Below are positions 15,080 to 22,933 of a stretch of 52,509 bases of DNA, in pieces. The notes below the pieces were generated by a model that saw nothing but the letters and a program-made list of their open reading frames with translations, made no database searches and had not been told where the DNA came from. The stretch is from Desulfovirgula sp. (GTDB lineage: Bacteria > Bacillota > Desulfotomaculia > Desulfotomaculales > Desulfocucumaceae). The first letter of the stretch is position 1; each line of letters begins with the position of its first letter. The DNA lies in contig DYET01000133.1 in the NCBI GenBank assembly GCA_020725625.1, forward strand, positions 1-52,509, in the 5' to 3' direction. The position numbers and the translations under genes are program-made.

Positions 15080-15251
15080 AAACGGAGTCCTCCGGGTTAT
15101 CCCACTCGGAGAATGAAGTTTCAGCCGATTTGAGCCATCCCAGCAGTTCAATCCTGTCGGCCATTTTCATCAGCAGTAACCGGATCTCCTCGTCAGTGAA
15201 ACTTTCAATCTCCTGAAAGATCCTGTCAACTCTGTTTTCCGGTTGTGACAT
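15066..15251 (-). CDS. Antitoxin of the PemK/MazF pair
   Basis: About 61 acidic residues beginning MSQPENRVDRIFQEIESFTD, with a central helix EEIRLLLMKMADRIELLGWL and an extended, acidic tail containing FSEWDNPEDSVYD. The tail is the type that wraps the toxin. ATG 15251 has AGGTG at six bases; a GTG at 15260 is possible. It overlaps the toxin start by 14 bases. Family not identified further. Confidence 0.75.
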   Translation of the reverse strand: MSQPENRVDRIFQEIESFTDEEIRLLLMKMADRIELLGWLKSAETSFSEWDNPEDSVYDRV

Positions 15252-15293
15252 GGCAAACACCTGCCTTCACCTCCCAGAATATCACGCCAGGGA

Positions 15294-16040
15294 TTACCTG
15301 ACAAGTTTGACGCTGGTCGCGATCAGGCCCTTATCACCTTTCCGGTAGGATATCTGCACAAACTCTCCCACCGCCCCGGCCAGGGTCTGGCCATGGCTGT
15401 TTTTGGCGTAGACGGCCACCTTGTTGCCGTCCGCGGACTGGCAGTATCCCCTGACCGTGCCCGGCTTTGACTCCCGGGCTTCGAGGACCATAAAGGCGCC
15501 GGTTTCGAGTTCGTCACCATCCGGCCCGGCTGCGGCAGTCTGACCGGAGGCCCTGTTGGGACCCGCCGGAATACTGTCGCCAGCCTGCCCGCTTTTCCGG
15601 GCTGGATACTTATCGCTCAGGTTATCGCTGCCCAGAATATCATGGACAAACCTCTCCACGCCGTCAATTTTACCTGTATTGACCATCGCTGTGATTAACC
15701 CCGTCATGGCAACCAATCCTGCGTGGTCAGCCTTTGCCCTCTCCAGTTCAGCCTCGGCGAAGGCCAGATTGACCCGGGCGTCCTGGAGTTTCACTTTTAT
15801 TTTCTGATATTCCGGATCGGACTCAAGGCGCCTCACAACCTCGGCCTTTCTGGTATCTTCGTTGGGAAAGGCCGGCTGGCTGTTTTTTCTTTCCGCAGCC
15901 ACCTGTCCGGAAATGAGCACCTCATGTCTTTTGAGCGCTTCAAAGGTGTCGTGCAGCGCCTGCCGCGCGTCCGCCAGGCCTATGACCAGGTTCTCGATCC
16001 GCTCGCCACTTCGGGCAAGATTCTGAACAAGTCTGAACAT
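15294..16040 (-). CDS. Unknown protein with coiled coil and C-terminal strand domain
   Basis: I do not recognise it. Residues 1-110 are helical with a coiled-coil run (KIKVKLQDARVNLAFAEAEL), a helix around HAGLVAMTGLITAMVNTGKI follows, then a G/P/S-rich linker, and residues 175-248 form a strand-rich domain (EARESKPGTVRGYCQSADGN to KGLIATSVKLV). AAAGGGGGGATAGC precedes ATG 16040. It is followed by the toxin-antitoxin pair in the same direction. Confidence 0.7.
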   Translation of the reverse strand: MFRLVQNLARSGERIENLVIGLADARQALHDTFEALKRHEVLISGQVAAERKNSQPAFPNEDTRKAEVVRRLESDPEYQKIKVKLQDARVNLAFAEAELERAKADHAGLVAMTGLITAMVNTGKIDGVERFVHDILGSDNLSDKYPARKSGQAGDSIPAGPNRASGQTAAAGPDGDELETGAFMVLEARESKPGTVRGYCQSADGNKVAVYAKNSHGQTLAGAVGEFVQISYRKGDKGLIATSVKLVR

Positions 16041-16098
16041 GCTATCCCCCCTTTACACCCGGTATCAGGGCAGAACTTTATTCTGGACCGCGGTTTGA

Positions 16099-16461
16099 TT
16101 AAAGACCCGCGGCCGCTCTCTTGCGCCTTACTGCCCACCGGCTGATATGGCTGTTCCCGGATACCCTCAGGTTTCCGCCGGCCTCCTCCAGGAGAAAGCC
16201 CAGCAGGTTGATGCTTTCCAGGGGAACCGTGAGAAGAGCCACGATCAGCCCGACGATGGCTGACAGGAGTCCCGTCCAGGGGCTTTTCCACCTCCACTTT
16301 CCGGTCCGGTAGAGAACCGGCTGGAAAATGCCCACCCCTGTTTCCCTGGCCGTTATAAGTGAACGGCCAACCGTTTTCAGAACCGCTGCCGTAAAAAAGC
16401 AAACCACGCTTTTCCGGAAGTCCGGTTCCCTCACAAAGGTCTTTACAATCAACAATACCAA
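16099..16461 (-). CDS. Small membrane protein, unrecognised
   Basis: About 120 residues with a basic N-terminal region, two hydrophobic stretches (SVVCFFTAAVLKTVG and TGLLSAIVGLIVALLTVPLE) and a basic end. The frame is open to 16512 but without a good start there. I favour TTG 16461, which lies after a GC-rich hairpin (16472-16494) and the Shine-Dalgarno GGGAGGTGA (16509-16501). This is a looser version of the arrangement at four other genes. Function unknown. Confidence 0.45.
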   Translation of the reverse strand: MVLLIVKTFVREPDFRKSVVCFFTAAVLKTVGRSLITARETGVGIFQPVLYRTGKWRWKSPWTGLLSAIVGLIVALLTVPLESINLLGFLLEEAGGNLRVSGNSHISRWAVRRKRAAAGL

Positions 16462-16471
16462 TGTATGAAGC

Positions 16472-16510
16472 GCGGGGCCCCGGCCGGCCCCCGCTCCAGT
16501 CACCTCCCGC
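16472..16510 (-). promoter_or_regulatory. Possible fifth Shine-Dalgarno / hairpin / start module
   Basis: GGGAGGTGA, five bases, a 23-base GC hairpin (GCGGGG(G)CC with GGCCCCGC, one bulge), ten bases, then TTG 16461. It is weaker than the other four because the start codon is TTG and the folded spacing is about 15. Confidence 0.35.
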
Positions 16511-16760
16511 AACTGGATTCTGGTGGGCCCGCCGGCGGCCTTTTCCCCATTTCAAACGCGAATCCCCCGATACCGGGGGATTCATTCTATCTCAACGGCG
16601 TCCGGACTTGCCCGGAGCCGGTTTTTTAAACACAAAGGCGACCTTCCACCTGTTATTGACAGGGTGACAAAGCCGCCCGGATCTCAGTGTTAAAGGGGCA
16701 GGGATTGACTCCGCCCATGGAATTTTTGTTGCCGAGTACGCTAAAAACGTACCGCAAACC

Positions 16761-16955
16761 CTGCCCCCTGAAAGGGACAGCATGGGCCTCCCGGTGGGGA
16801 GGGAGTGTGTTGCCACGCCAGAAATGGCTGCAACGCTACCTGCAGAACAGGCAGTATGTACCGCCCGGACGGGCGGTAGAACGCTGCCGCACAGTTTTTA
16901 ACAGACCGCGCAGCCCTGCTCGTTGCCGAGCAGCATGTGCCTCCCGGATGGGAGG
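16761..16955. repeat. Three tandem double-hairpin units (candidate structured RNA or origin element)
   Basis: Three units share the plan hairpin 1, linker YATGNN, hairpin 2 (CCNCCC-GGNN-GGGNGG), then GARYGT. Hairpin 2 lies at 16787-16802 (CCTCCC/GGGAGG), 16859-16878 (TACCGCCC/GGGCGGTA) and 16940-16955 (CCTCCC/GGGAGG). Hairpin 1 lies at 16761-16780, 16839-16851 and 16916-16933 (CTGCTC/GAGCAG). Linkers are CATGGG, TATGTA and CATGTG. Unit spacing is about 74-79 bases. A paired change (T-A to G-C) in the second unit keeps the stem. No plausible protein spans the region. The strand cannot be decided. Confidence 0.6.
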
Positions 16956-17025
16956 GAGCGTTAAACCTTAAGGAAATAATAACCGGGTAAAAAAGAAAAT
17001 GTCAATATTTTTCTAAAAAATTGTT

Positions 17026-17073
17026 TGACCAAAAATTGTGTGACCTTTGTTACGTGACCCTGTTCACTTGACA
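17026..17073. repeat. TGACC repeats with 14-15 base period
   Basis: TGACC occurs at 17026, 17041 and 17055, and TGACA at 17069, spaced 15, 14 and 14 bases in an AT-rich stretch. The GTGACC core is also the core of the iterons inside the initiator gene at 17911-18017. Possible binding sites for the same protein (inference). Confidence 0.4.
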
Positions 17074-17111
17074 TCATCCGGAGCTGGATCTATCATTGGG
17101 TTAAGGTATAC

Positions 17112-17132
17112 TACTACCTTTTTCAGGTGGTA
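17112..17132. other. 7-bp hairpin
   Basis: TACTACC (17112-17118) pairs with GGTGGTA (17126-17132) with one G-U pair. It is one of several hairpins in the noncoding interval 16,512-17,234. Confidence 0.35.
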
Positions 17133-17183
17133 ATACCGGGGACTGGAAATGGCGTGGGTCCTCACTGCAACCCGGGCTTCAAG

Positions 17184-17216
17184 GTTCCCCGGGTTGCTAG
17201 CTGCAACCTGGGGAAC
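17184..17216. other. 14-bp hairpin
   Basis: GTTCCCCGGGTTGC (17184-17197) pairs with GCAACCTGGGGAAC (17203-17216), one G-U pair, loop of five. It stands downstream of the initiator gene on the minus strand, but no T-run follows. It may be a transcript-end structure or part of an origin. Confidence 0.55.
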
Positions 17217-17234
17217 GCTATTTTAGCGCCAGAT

Positions 17235-17453
17235 TTACAATGGACACCATGACATGGTTGGGCGATGATAACCTGCAGCGTATCTGAAATTTTCACCTTC
17301 CCCACCTCCCTTCGGAAAAAATCTCCCCCCGGTCGGTGAGGCCCGTTCCCCAGCCCTGCATTCCCGACAATATTTTATCATTTTTGCGCCGCTGCACAAG
17401 AAAATTTTTCCTCCCGGCGCCGGTAATCCGATCATTTCGAGCCGACAGGTCAC
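17235..17453 (-). CDS. Possible small protein after the initiator gene
   Basis: The GTG at 17453 overlaps the initiator's TGA (GTGA). The 72-residue frame has scattered cysteines (IKYCRECRAGE) but no family resemblance. Inside it, a GTG preceded by GGGAGGTGGGGAAG would give only a 20-residue peptide ending SWCPL. Either could be real; evidence is weak. Confidence 0.22.
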   Translation of the reverse strand: MTCRLEMIGLPAPGGKIFLCSGAKMIKYCRECRAGERASPTGGRFFPKGGGEGENFRYAAGYHRPTMSWCPL

Positions 17454-18385
17454 CCAGGTGTTCTCAAAAGCCTGACGTAGTCGTCGTAACGGGTCTCCCT
17501 CCTCGCTTCCTCCACTGTCCCTACCCCTTTTTCACGCCAGCTGTCCATAATGCCCTCGACGTAGTACAGGTTCTTTTTCCCGCTGAGAACCGACTTGTTA
17601 AGTGCGTATTCAATCATTTCAGCCGGGAAAAAGTCGAGCCACCGGCCCATGAATTCCACTTCCACCCGCGATCCCTCAAATCCCGCCGACTTCAAAAGGG
17701 ACTCAATAACACTGCAGTTTGCTTGATTGGAATCGGCGTTTTCCCGCAGGCGTATTGAATTGTCCACATCATCCACAGGATCCGCCGGCTGCTCCTGGTC
17801 GTCTCGCGCGCGCGCGTTATTATCTTTATCATGATGGCTGGATGGATGAATGGTTGCTGGATCAATGTCTTGTTCTTTTAGTATTGTTATATTAGTATTG
17901 TTTATGGCTCTCTCTGACCCTACCCCGGTTCTGTGTGACCCTATCCCGGTTCCCTCTGACCCTACCCCCCCTGTCAAATCGTGACAGGGTAGGGTCTGTG
18001 TGACCCCACCCCCATGTTGGTCAGTTTTCCTTTCCCTTTCATCCTGATCCGGCGGATCGCACAGTTCAAAGACGTTCGAGATATACTCCCCGCTTTCTTT
18101 CTGCCTGATCATCTTTTTCAGCCAGCCTTCCTCCACCAGTTCGTTGACCGCCCTCTTGGCCGTGGCCCTGCTTATTCCGCACGCATCAGCTATTGTCTTC
18201 ATCGACGGCCAGGCCATCCTGTCCCTGTTCGCGCACTGGGCCAGGTAAAGCCTGACCAGCTTGGCGTGGGCGGTCAGGTTAGATCTGAACACGGAGTTAT
18301 AATCCCAGAACCAGTTCTTCCGGCGTTCGTCCCTCAGAATAACCTCTTTTCCACTCTCCTGGTTATATGGGTTTTCGTAAACCAT
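17450..18385 (-). CDS. Replication initiator-like protein with winged helix and DnaD-type C-terminus
   Basis: 311 residues. Residues 35-105 form a winged helix (recognition part SMKTIADACGISRATAKRAV). Residues 110-220 are a low-complexity linker. Residues 225-300 end with the DnaD signature YxxxIxxxW at Y275, I279 and W283. This N-HTH/C-DnaD layout is that of primosome and phage or plasmid replication initiators that load the helicase. The linker includes three heptapeptides (GVGSEGT, GIGSHRT, GVGSERA at 140-160) encoded by 21-bp DNA repeats, so the gene appears to contain its own origin iterons, as phage lambda O does. ATG 18385 has AAAGG at 12 bases. Confidence 0.72.
   Translation of the reverse strand: MVYENPYNQESGKEVILRDERRKNWFWDYNSVFRSNLTAHAKLVRLYLAQCANRDRMAWPSMKTIADACGISRATAKRAVNELVEEGWLKKMIRQKESGEYISNVFELCDPPDQDERERKTDQHGGGVTQTLPCHDLTGGVGSEGTGIGSHRTGVGSERAINNTNITILKEQDIDPATIHPSSHHDKDNNARARDDQEQPADPVDDVDNSIRLRENADSNQANCSVIESLLKSAGFEGSRVEVEFMGRWLDFFPAEMIEYALNKSVLSGKKNLYYVEGIMDSWREKGVGTVEEARRETRYDDYVRLLRTPG
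17911..18017. repeat. Iteron-like 21-bp repeats inside the initiator gene
   Basis: TGACCCTACCCCGGTT at 17915, TGACCCTATCCCGGTT at 17936 and TGACCCTACCCCCC at 17957 are spaced exactly 21 bases. A fourth, TGACCCCACCCCC, starts at 18001, and an inverted copy (ACAGGGTAGGGTC) lies at 17984-17996. The repeats vary little at the DNA level even at third codon positions, as expected for protein-binding sites. Probable replication origin (inference). Confidence 0.65.
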
Positions 18386-18476
18386 GAGATCAGCGACCTT
18401 TCTTCCGGGATGACTTTAAAAATACAATAAACCCCTGCCTTAAAAAAGGTTTACCGGAACCACCCTGACCGTATGT

Positions 18477-18983
18477 TTAAACTGATTTTAAACACTCCCG
18501 GATGCTCTTATCCCGCAGGTCCTCCCATAAAAGCCACACTGAGCCCTTCTGCAAAAACACCTTTTCGGGTTTCATGACCACCGCCAGGCAGGGTCCCGGT
18601 GGCGCCGGCGGAACCAGTTCCACCGGGAAAACTGCGCCATTGGGGAAAACGGCGTTTCCCTTTTCGTACCGCCCGCCGGATTCCTTCAGCCGCGCGGCCA
18701 GCCAGCCCACGGCGGCCCTGCGCAGGAAAAGCTCCACGTTTGAAGGGGGAGGTATATGTGCAGGCAACCACAGGGCCATTTTCCCGGCCCTCACCCGGTA
18801 TATCATTCCCGCCCCCCTGAGTTTTCCGGTCAGCAGCCGGCTCTGGCGGAACAGAAGTGCCAGCGCCCCTTCCGGGGCGCCGCCGCACGACTCGATAAAC
18901 TCCAGCAGGGCCAGGGCGTGTCTGGAAGTAACCATTCCCGGACCGGCACGGGTGTAATCCACAATTACGCGACCTATAACCAT
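18477..18983 (-). CDS. Winged-helix protein, replication-relaxation-like
   Basis: 168 residues. TSRHALALLEFIESCGGAPE, then ALALLFRQSRLLTGKLRGAG, is a winged-helix core. It is followed by a strand (MIYRVRAGKMALWLPAH) and a helix-strand region with GRYEKGNAVFPNGAVFPVEL. This is similar in plan to replication-relaxation or mobilisation accessory proteins of Gram-positive plasmids. AAGGGGACGCC precedes ATG 18983. It lies between the S1-domain gene and the initiator gene on one transcript. Family call is tentative. Confidence 0.55.
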   Translation of the reverse strand: MVIGRVIVDYTRAGPGMVTSRHALALLEFIESCGGAPEGALALLFRQSRLLTGKLRGAGMIYRVRAGKMALWLPAHIPPPSNVELFLRRAAVGWLAARLKESGGRYEKGNAVFPNGAVFPVELVPPAPPGPCLAVVMKPEKVFLQKGSVWLLWEDLRDKSIRECLKSV

Positions 18984-18995
18984 AACGGCGTCCCC

Positions 18996-19781
18996 TTAGG
19001 CCATGGTGCCGCGCAGCCTCAGGCTCAGCTTTTTCTTTTCCCTGCTGAAGCTGGCCACCATGCAGGTAACCCGGTCGCCCCTGTCCAGGCTCCCCCTTAA
19101 AGGGGGCGGCGCCAGGCCCACCAGTCCGGGAACAGCCAGCATTTCAATCATTACAAATCTTGCGTTGGCATGGGTAACCACCCCGGCCACGCAGTCCCCC
19201 CGCCGGAACTCGGGCGCCCTTTCCCACGGGTCGGCACCGTCAACCATGGATACGGAAATAATGTCATTCTCCTGGTCCAGGGCGTTTACCTTAACGCTCA
19301 CCTGGCGGCCCGGCTCGAAAAGATCGTTCAGCCTGAAGGCCTTTCTCCTGGTGGCGGCTGCCCGCGGCACCTCCACCAGGACCCCGCCCCCTATATCCAC
19401 CATGATCTGTTTGGGAGTCACCACCCTGACAACCGCGTCCACATCCTGGCCCACCTTCAGGTACCTGAACAGCTTCTCCCTGGAGTCGGCCACCGCCTCC
19501 AGCCGGCTGCAGGCCGCAATGCCGGCGTTTTTGTCAATACCCCGGATCTTGACGAGGACCTTCTGCCCCGTGAATTTCTTCATCAGGGTCAAATTATCCA
19601 GTCCGGTTTGGTCCATCGGCACCTGCCCCCTGGCCACCTCCAGGTCCAGCTCCCAGACGGGTGAGTCATTCTCCCAGGTTACCCGCGTAATCCTGGCCTC
19701 AATGGGATACCCCTTCTGCATGGCGTCGTACAGCCTGTCCCACGATCCACCCCGGTACTCCAGTCCCTCCGGTCTGAGCAT
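18996..19781 (-). CDS. Protein with repeated S1/OB-fold RNA-binding domains
   Basis: 261 residues with about three S1-like units. Typical S1 strands are PIEARITRVTWENDSPVWEL, VGQDVDAVVRVVTPKQIMVD followed by IGGGVLVEVPRAA, and PGRQVSVKVNALDQENDIIS; a final unit ends REKKKLSLRLRG. It probably binds single-stranded RNA or DNA. GGAGGGTTGTAAAG precedes ATG 19781. The neighbours (initiator side, coupling protein side) suggest a role in element replication or regulation. No catalytic domain is present. Confidence 0.75.
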   Translation of the reverse strand: MLRPEGLEYRGGSWDRLYDAMQKGYPIEARITRVTWENDSPVWELDLEVARGQVPMDQTGLDNLTLMKKFTGQKVLVKIRGIDKNAGIAACSRLEAVADSREKLFRYLKVGQDVDAVVRVVTPKQIMVDIGGGVLVEVPRAAATRRKAFRLNDLFEPGRQVSVKVNALDQENDIISVSMVDGADPWERAPEFRRGDCVAGVVTHANARFVMIEMLAVPGLVGLAPPPLRGSLDRGDRVTCMVASFSREKKKLSLRLRGTMA

Positions 19782-19810
19782 CTTTACAACCCTCCAGTCC
19801 GAATTTTATT

Positions 19811-20326
19811 TCAGCTCAAATTTAAAATCACAAAGATCAGGGTGGCCACTAGAAAACCGGCGGTCAGAACCCATTCAAGGGGTGAGTTGCCGGTTTCCAG
19901 TCTCCACCCGTACTTCTTTTCCCGCCACCTCCGGGGGAAAAAATACAGGTAGCGCCACGGCCTCACGCCACTTCTGGTAAGGGCGTCCAGGATGATGTGC
20001 GAGGCTCCACCCGTCAGAGCCGCCGCAAACAGCGCTGCCGAAAGGCCATAAAGGATCCAGGCCGCGGCAAAAGGCAGGGATGACAGCAGGACAAACATGG
20101 CCGTGTGGGTGGGGCTGTCCCTGTGGCCCCAGCGTTCCTCCAGGTACACCCCGACAGGCCTGATCAGCCTCCCCACCATACTGCCAGGGTGGTCCATGTC
20201 CGGGAGCAGCGCCGCTATTCCGCCGAGGGCCATCCCCCAGATTATTCCGGCAGATTCCCCTCCGCCGGCGGACCCGGCCAGGGCGCCCAGAAATACCCCG
20301 GCCGCAGCATGAGTTGTACCGCGCAA
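19811..20326 (-). CDS. YdjM/DUF457-type membrane-bound metal-dependent hydrolase
   Basis: 171 residues beginning MRGTTHAAAGVFLGALAGSA, with LLPDMDHPGS and HRDSPTHTAMF followed by membrane segments, and GGASHIILDALTRSGVRPWR. These histidine/aspartate motifs define the YdjM (LexA-regulated, inner membrane) metal hydrolase family; the substrate is unknown. The start is TTG 20326, preceded by GGGGGTGG. It lies just downstream of the coupling protein gene. Confidence 0.82.
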   Translation of the reverse strand: MRGTTHAAAGVFLGALAGSAGGGESAGIIWGMALGGIAALLPDMDHPGSMVGRLIRPVGVYLEERWGHRDSPTHTAMFVLLSSLPFAAAWILYGLSAALFAAALTGGASHIILDALTRSGVRPWRYLYFFPRRWREKKYGWRLETGNSPLEWVLTAGFLVATLIFVILNLS

Positions 20327-20437
20327 ACCAATCCACCCCCATAATCCTGCCCATGGTGCAGGATCCTACCTTCCCGATGTTCCGGAGGGCCTTCCGGTTC
20401 ATCCCGCAGTGACCCGGCACCAGCCGCGGAATCTATA

Positions 20438-22423
20438 TTACGACTGATTGAATAGTTCCAGCACGTCCACATCTCCGGCCGGTTCACTGTGTCTTGGTCT
20501 TGGCTGCCTTCGTTTCGGCTCGGCCTGGTCACGGTCCATTTCCGGAATGGGGGGGGTGGGTACCCCGGTGGAAACCTGCGGCGCAAAGTCGGCCACCGTT
20601 CTGGGCTCCCGGCTCAGTTCCTGAAACTCCTTCATTTCCGAAAATGCCAGGGTGTGCAGGTACAGGGGCCGGCACGTGGGTATCCTGGCCACCGCCTGGA
20701 AAAAGGGCATCTCCAGGAACTGCCAGTCATCCATCAGGGGCATGTCCTTAACCGACTCGGACCTTTTTGTCATTTCAAAGGCCGATTTGAGGGGCATTGT
20801 AATGTCCCTGCGCTCGGATATGTCCCTCACCCTGGCCCTGCCCAGCATGCCGGCGAAGTACCGGGCCGTCCTCATGTCGTTGACCCTTAAGGCAATCCTG
20901 ACGTCCATGTTGCCCAGTATGGTCTCGGCGTCGGCGGCGCCGTAAAGGCTGCCCAGCTGTGTGAGGGACTGCAGTATGCAGACGTAGTTGATCCCCAGAC
21001 CCCGGTCGAAGGACACGCGCTGATTGAAGTCCGGAATCCGGCCGATATTGGCGACTTCGTCGAGCAAAAAACGGCACGGGATGGGCAGCCGGTTGTGGTT
21101 GACCTCGGCGAAGTCCACCAGGCGCTTGAACAGAAGGAAATAGAACGCCGTCAGCAGTGGCCTGAGGTCGCCCTGGGTGGGCAGGATGACGAACAGGGCG
21201 GTTTTCTCCCGGGCGATACTGACCAGGTCGATGTCATGCCCTGCCGTAACCGCGGCCAGGGGACCGTCGGTCATCACCGCCACCTTGTTGGCCACACCGG
21301 TGGCGAAGTTGTTGAACATCCCTCTGCTGGACTGCCATTTCTCGTAAAAAAAGGTGGGCAGCCGCCCCTCCCGGAACTCCCTGTCAAATTCAGCTTCCAG
21401 TGCCTCCACCGGCCAGGCCAGGAGGGACAGCACCGTTCGCATGTGCCTCCAGTTGTCAAGAAAATCCGAATTGTACCTGGTCAGGCCCACCAGGGAGGTG
21501 AAAAGATTGGACTCCCCACCGGCAAAAAAGGGATTCTCCTTCCCGGCGCAGTTGATCATGGCCTCGCAGACCCGCCGGAATTCGGCATCGTCCCGGGCCT
21601 CGCACAGCGGATTCCAGAGGTGCGATCCCTGGGCGGGGTTTTTGAAGTTCAGCACAAGCACCCTGTATCCCTGCTCTATGAGCCACTCCGCGATCCCTGG
21701 CTCGTACTCCCCCCGGGCGTTCCACTTGCCGGCCACCAGCTCGCCCTTCGGGTCGGAAATAACCATGGACCAGCCCTCGTGGGCGGCGCTGATGATGTTG
21801 GGCAGCACAAAGCCGAAGGTCTTGCCGCTGCCCGAGGTGCCGAAGGCCGCTGTGTGCGCCGCCATGCCCTTCTTGCCCACCGGTATGCGGACAATCCGGC
21901 CCTCAAGCCTGCCCAGAACGATGCCCCCGCCATACCTTCCGGGCCTGGGAGGCCCGAACTCGCACACCGGGGCGACATTCCGGTCGTCCGCCCAGCCCCC
22001 CTTTACCACCGGCCGGCCCTGAACCACCTTCACCCCGTGCTGCCGGAGCCCGGGGTCAGCGTATCTTCCGGCCGCAAGACTCATGGCCAGGCCCGCCAGC
22101 GCCCCCAGGACCAGGCCGAACCGGGCAGCCCGGTCGGCCGGGATGGCCTCCCCGGCCTTCACCCACATGACGATATTTGGCCGGACATCCCGGCCCCTGT
22201 TCCGGTCCCTGACGGTGAACGCCGCCCAGGCCCCCCAGGCCAGCGCCGCCGCCATGAGGACAACAGCCACGGCAGCGGGAGCGCCCCGCCCCGACCGGGC
22301 GCCCAGCCACCCGGCCAACAGGCTGACGGCTATTATCGGTAGCAGCATCGGAAAAAAGAATCCTGCCGCCAGCCCGGTAACAGCAAGGGCAGAAACTAGC
22401 AACAGAGTGTATCTACTGTTCAT
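20438..22423 (-). CDS. VirD4/TraG-type conjugative coupling protein (T4CP)
   Basis: About 661 residues. Three to four hydrophobic segments fill residues 1-125. The ATPase domain has Walker A GTSGSGKT (195-202), VISDPKGELVAGKW, Walker B RFLLDEVANIG (about 451-461) and a late LTQLGSLYG segment, all standard for VirD4/TraG. It would sit in the membrane as a hexamer and pass relaxase-bound DNA to a type IV secretion channel. ATG 22423 has GGGGG at eight bases; the frame extends to 22441. The C-terminal 60 residues are basic and disordered. No relaxase or VirB4 gene is visible in this window. Confidence 0.9.
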   Translation of the reverse strand: MNSRYTLLLVSALAVTGLAAGFFFPMLLPIIAVSLLAGWLGARSGRGAPAAVAVVLMAAALAWGAWAAFTVRDRNRGRDVRPNIVMWVKAGEAIPADRAARFGLVLGALAGLAMSLAAGRYADPGLRQHGVKVVQGRPVVKGGWADDRNVAPVCEFGPPRPGRYGGGIVLGRLEGRIVRIPVGKKGMAAHTAAFGTSGSGKTFGFVLPNIISAAHEGWSMVISDPKGELVAGKWNARGEYEPGIAEWLIEQGYRVLVLNFKNPAQGSHLWNPLCEARDDAEFRRVCEAMINCAGKENPFFAGGESNLFTSLVGLTRYNSDFLDNWRHMRTVLSLLAWPVEALEAEFDREFREGRLPTFFYEKWQSSRGMFNNFATGVANKVAVMTDGPLAAVTAGHDIDLVSIAREKTALFVILPTQGDLRPLLTAFYFLLFKRLVDFAEVNHNRLPIPCRFLLDEVANIGRIPDFNQRVSFDRGLGINYVCILQSLTQLGSLYGAADAETILGNMDVRIALRVNDMRTARYFAGMLGRARVRDISERRDITMPLKSAFEMTKRSESVKDMPLMDDWQFLEMPFFQAVARIPTCRPLYLHTLAFSEMKEFQELSREPRTVADFAPQVSTGVPTPPIPEMDRDQAEPKRRQPRPRHSEPAGDVDVLELFNQS

Positions 22424-22504
22424 ACAGCAGCCCCCCGTCATAAATAAAAATAACCAGATTATCCGGCCTCACCCCTCCCCCTCAAGGCAGGCAACAATAC
22501 ATTT

Positions 22505-22933
22505 CTACCTCAAACGCCGGCAAAGTGATTTTCTTCCCGGCGCCAGCGCCCTGAGCGCCGCCAGGTCGTCCCGGTCCAGCCTGAGCTCCCGGTTTCTGCC
22601 GGTCCTTGAATCGGAGGCCAGGGTTTTGACAATGAGCCACACCGCATTGCGCCTGTCCTTCCCGGCCCAGTCCAGGACCAGGCCCCTGCGCGCCTCCAGG
22701 AGACCGGCCGCCCGGCGGCCCAGGAATACCCCGTCCCGGCCGGGCGGCGGTAGAAACACCAGAACCAGGGCCTTGGCCCTGGCCGGGTGGGAAAAATACG
22801 ATCCGGACCGCCAGAACCTGCCGGGCGGCAGGTCACAGAGCCGGGCGTCAAACAGGACTCCCAGTTTCCTGACGAGCCGGGCAACGCGGCGCGGGCTCTT
22901 CACCAGCCACGCCCTGACGTACAGTAGGGCCAC
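22505..22933 (-). CDS. Unknown basic protein, about 140 residues
   Basis: I do not recognise it. It is rich in arginine and leucine, with VRKLGVLFDARLCDLPPGRF, YFSHPARAKALVLVFLP and a C-terminal LDRDDLAALRALAPGRK. GGAGGAGG lies immediately at the GTG start, so the true start may be the CTG at 22924. It overlaps the preceding gene by 86 bases. It is probably cotranscribed with the coupling protein gene. Confidence 0.5.
   Translation of the reverse strand: MALLYVRAWLVKSPRRVARLVRKLGVLFDARLCDLPPGRFWRSGSYFSHPARAKALVLVFLPPPGRDGVFLGRRAAGLLEARRGLVLDWAGKDRRNAVWLIVKTLASDSRTGRNRELRLDRDDLAALRALAPGRKSLCRRLR

Noticed and set aside
15980-16585. Minus-strand frame of 201 codons overlapping two genes
   Set aside because: Its composition is G/R/P-rich with no ribosome site; the overlapping frame at 16099 has membrane helices and the frame at 15294 is better supported.
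16761-16955. CRISPR array
   Set aside because: The repeats are hairpins of variable sequence with no identical direct repeats, no equal-length spacers and no cas genes.
16687-16971. Plus-strand frame of 94 codons over the double-hairpin repeats
   Set aside because: The peptide is basic and repetitive because of the DNA repeats, and there is no ribosome site.
21095-22342. Plus-strand frame of 415 codons
   Set aside because: It is the antisense shadow of the VirD4-type coupling protein gene, which has full ATPase motifs.
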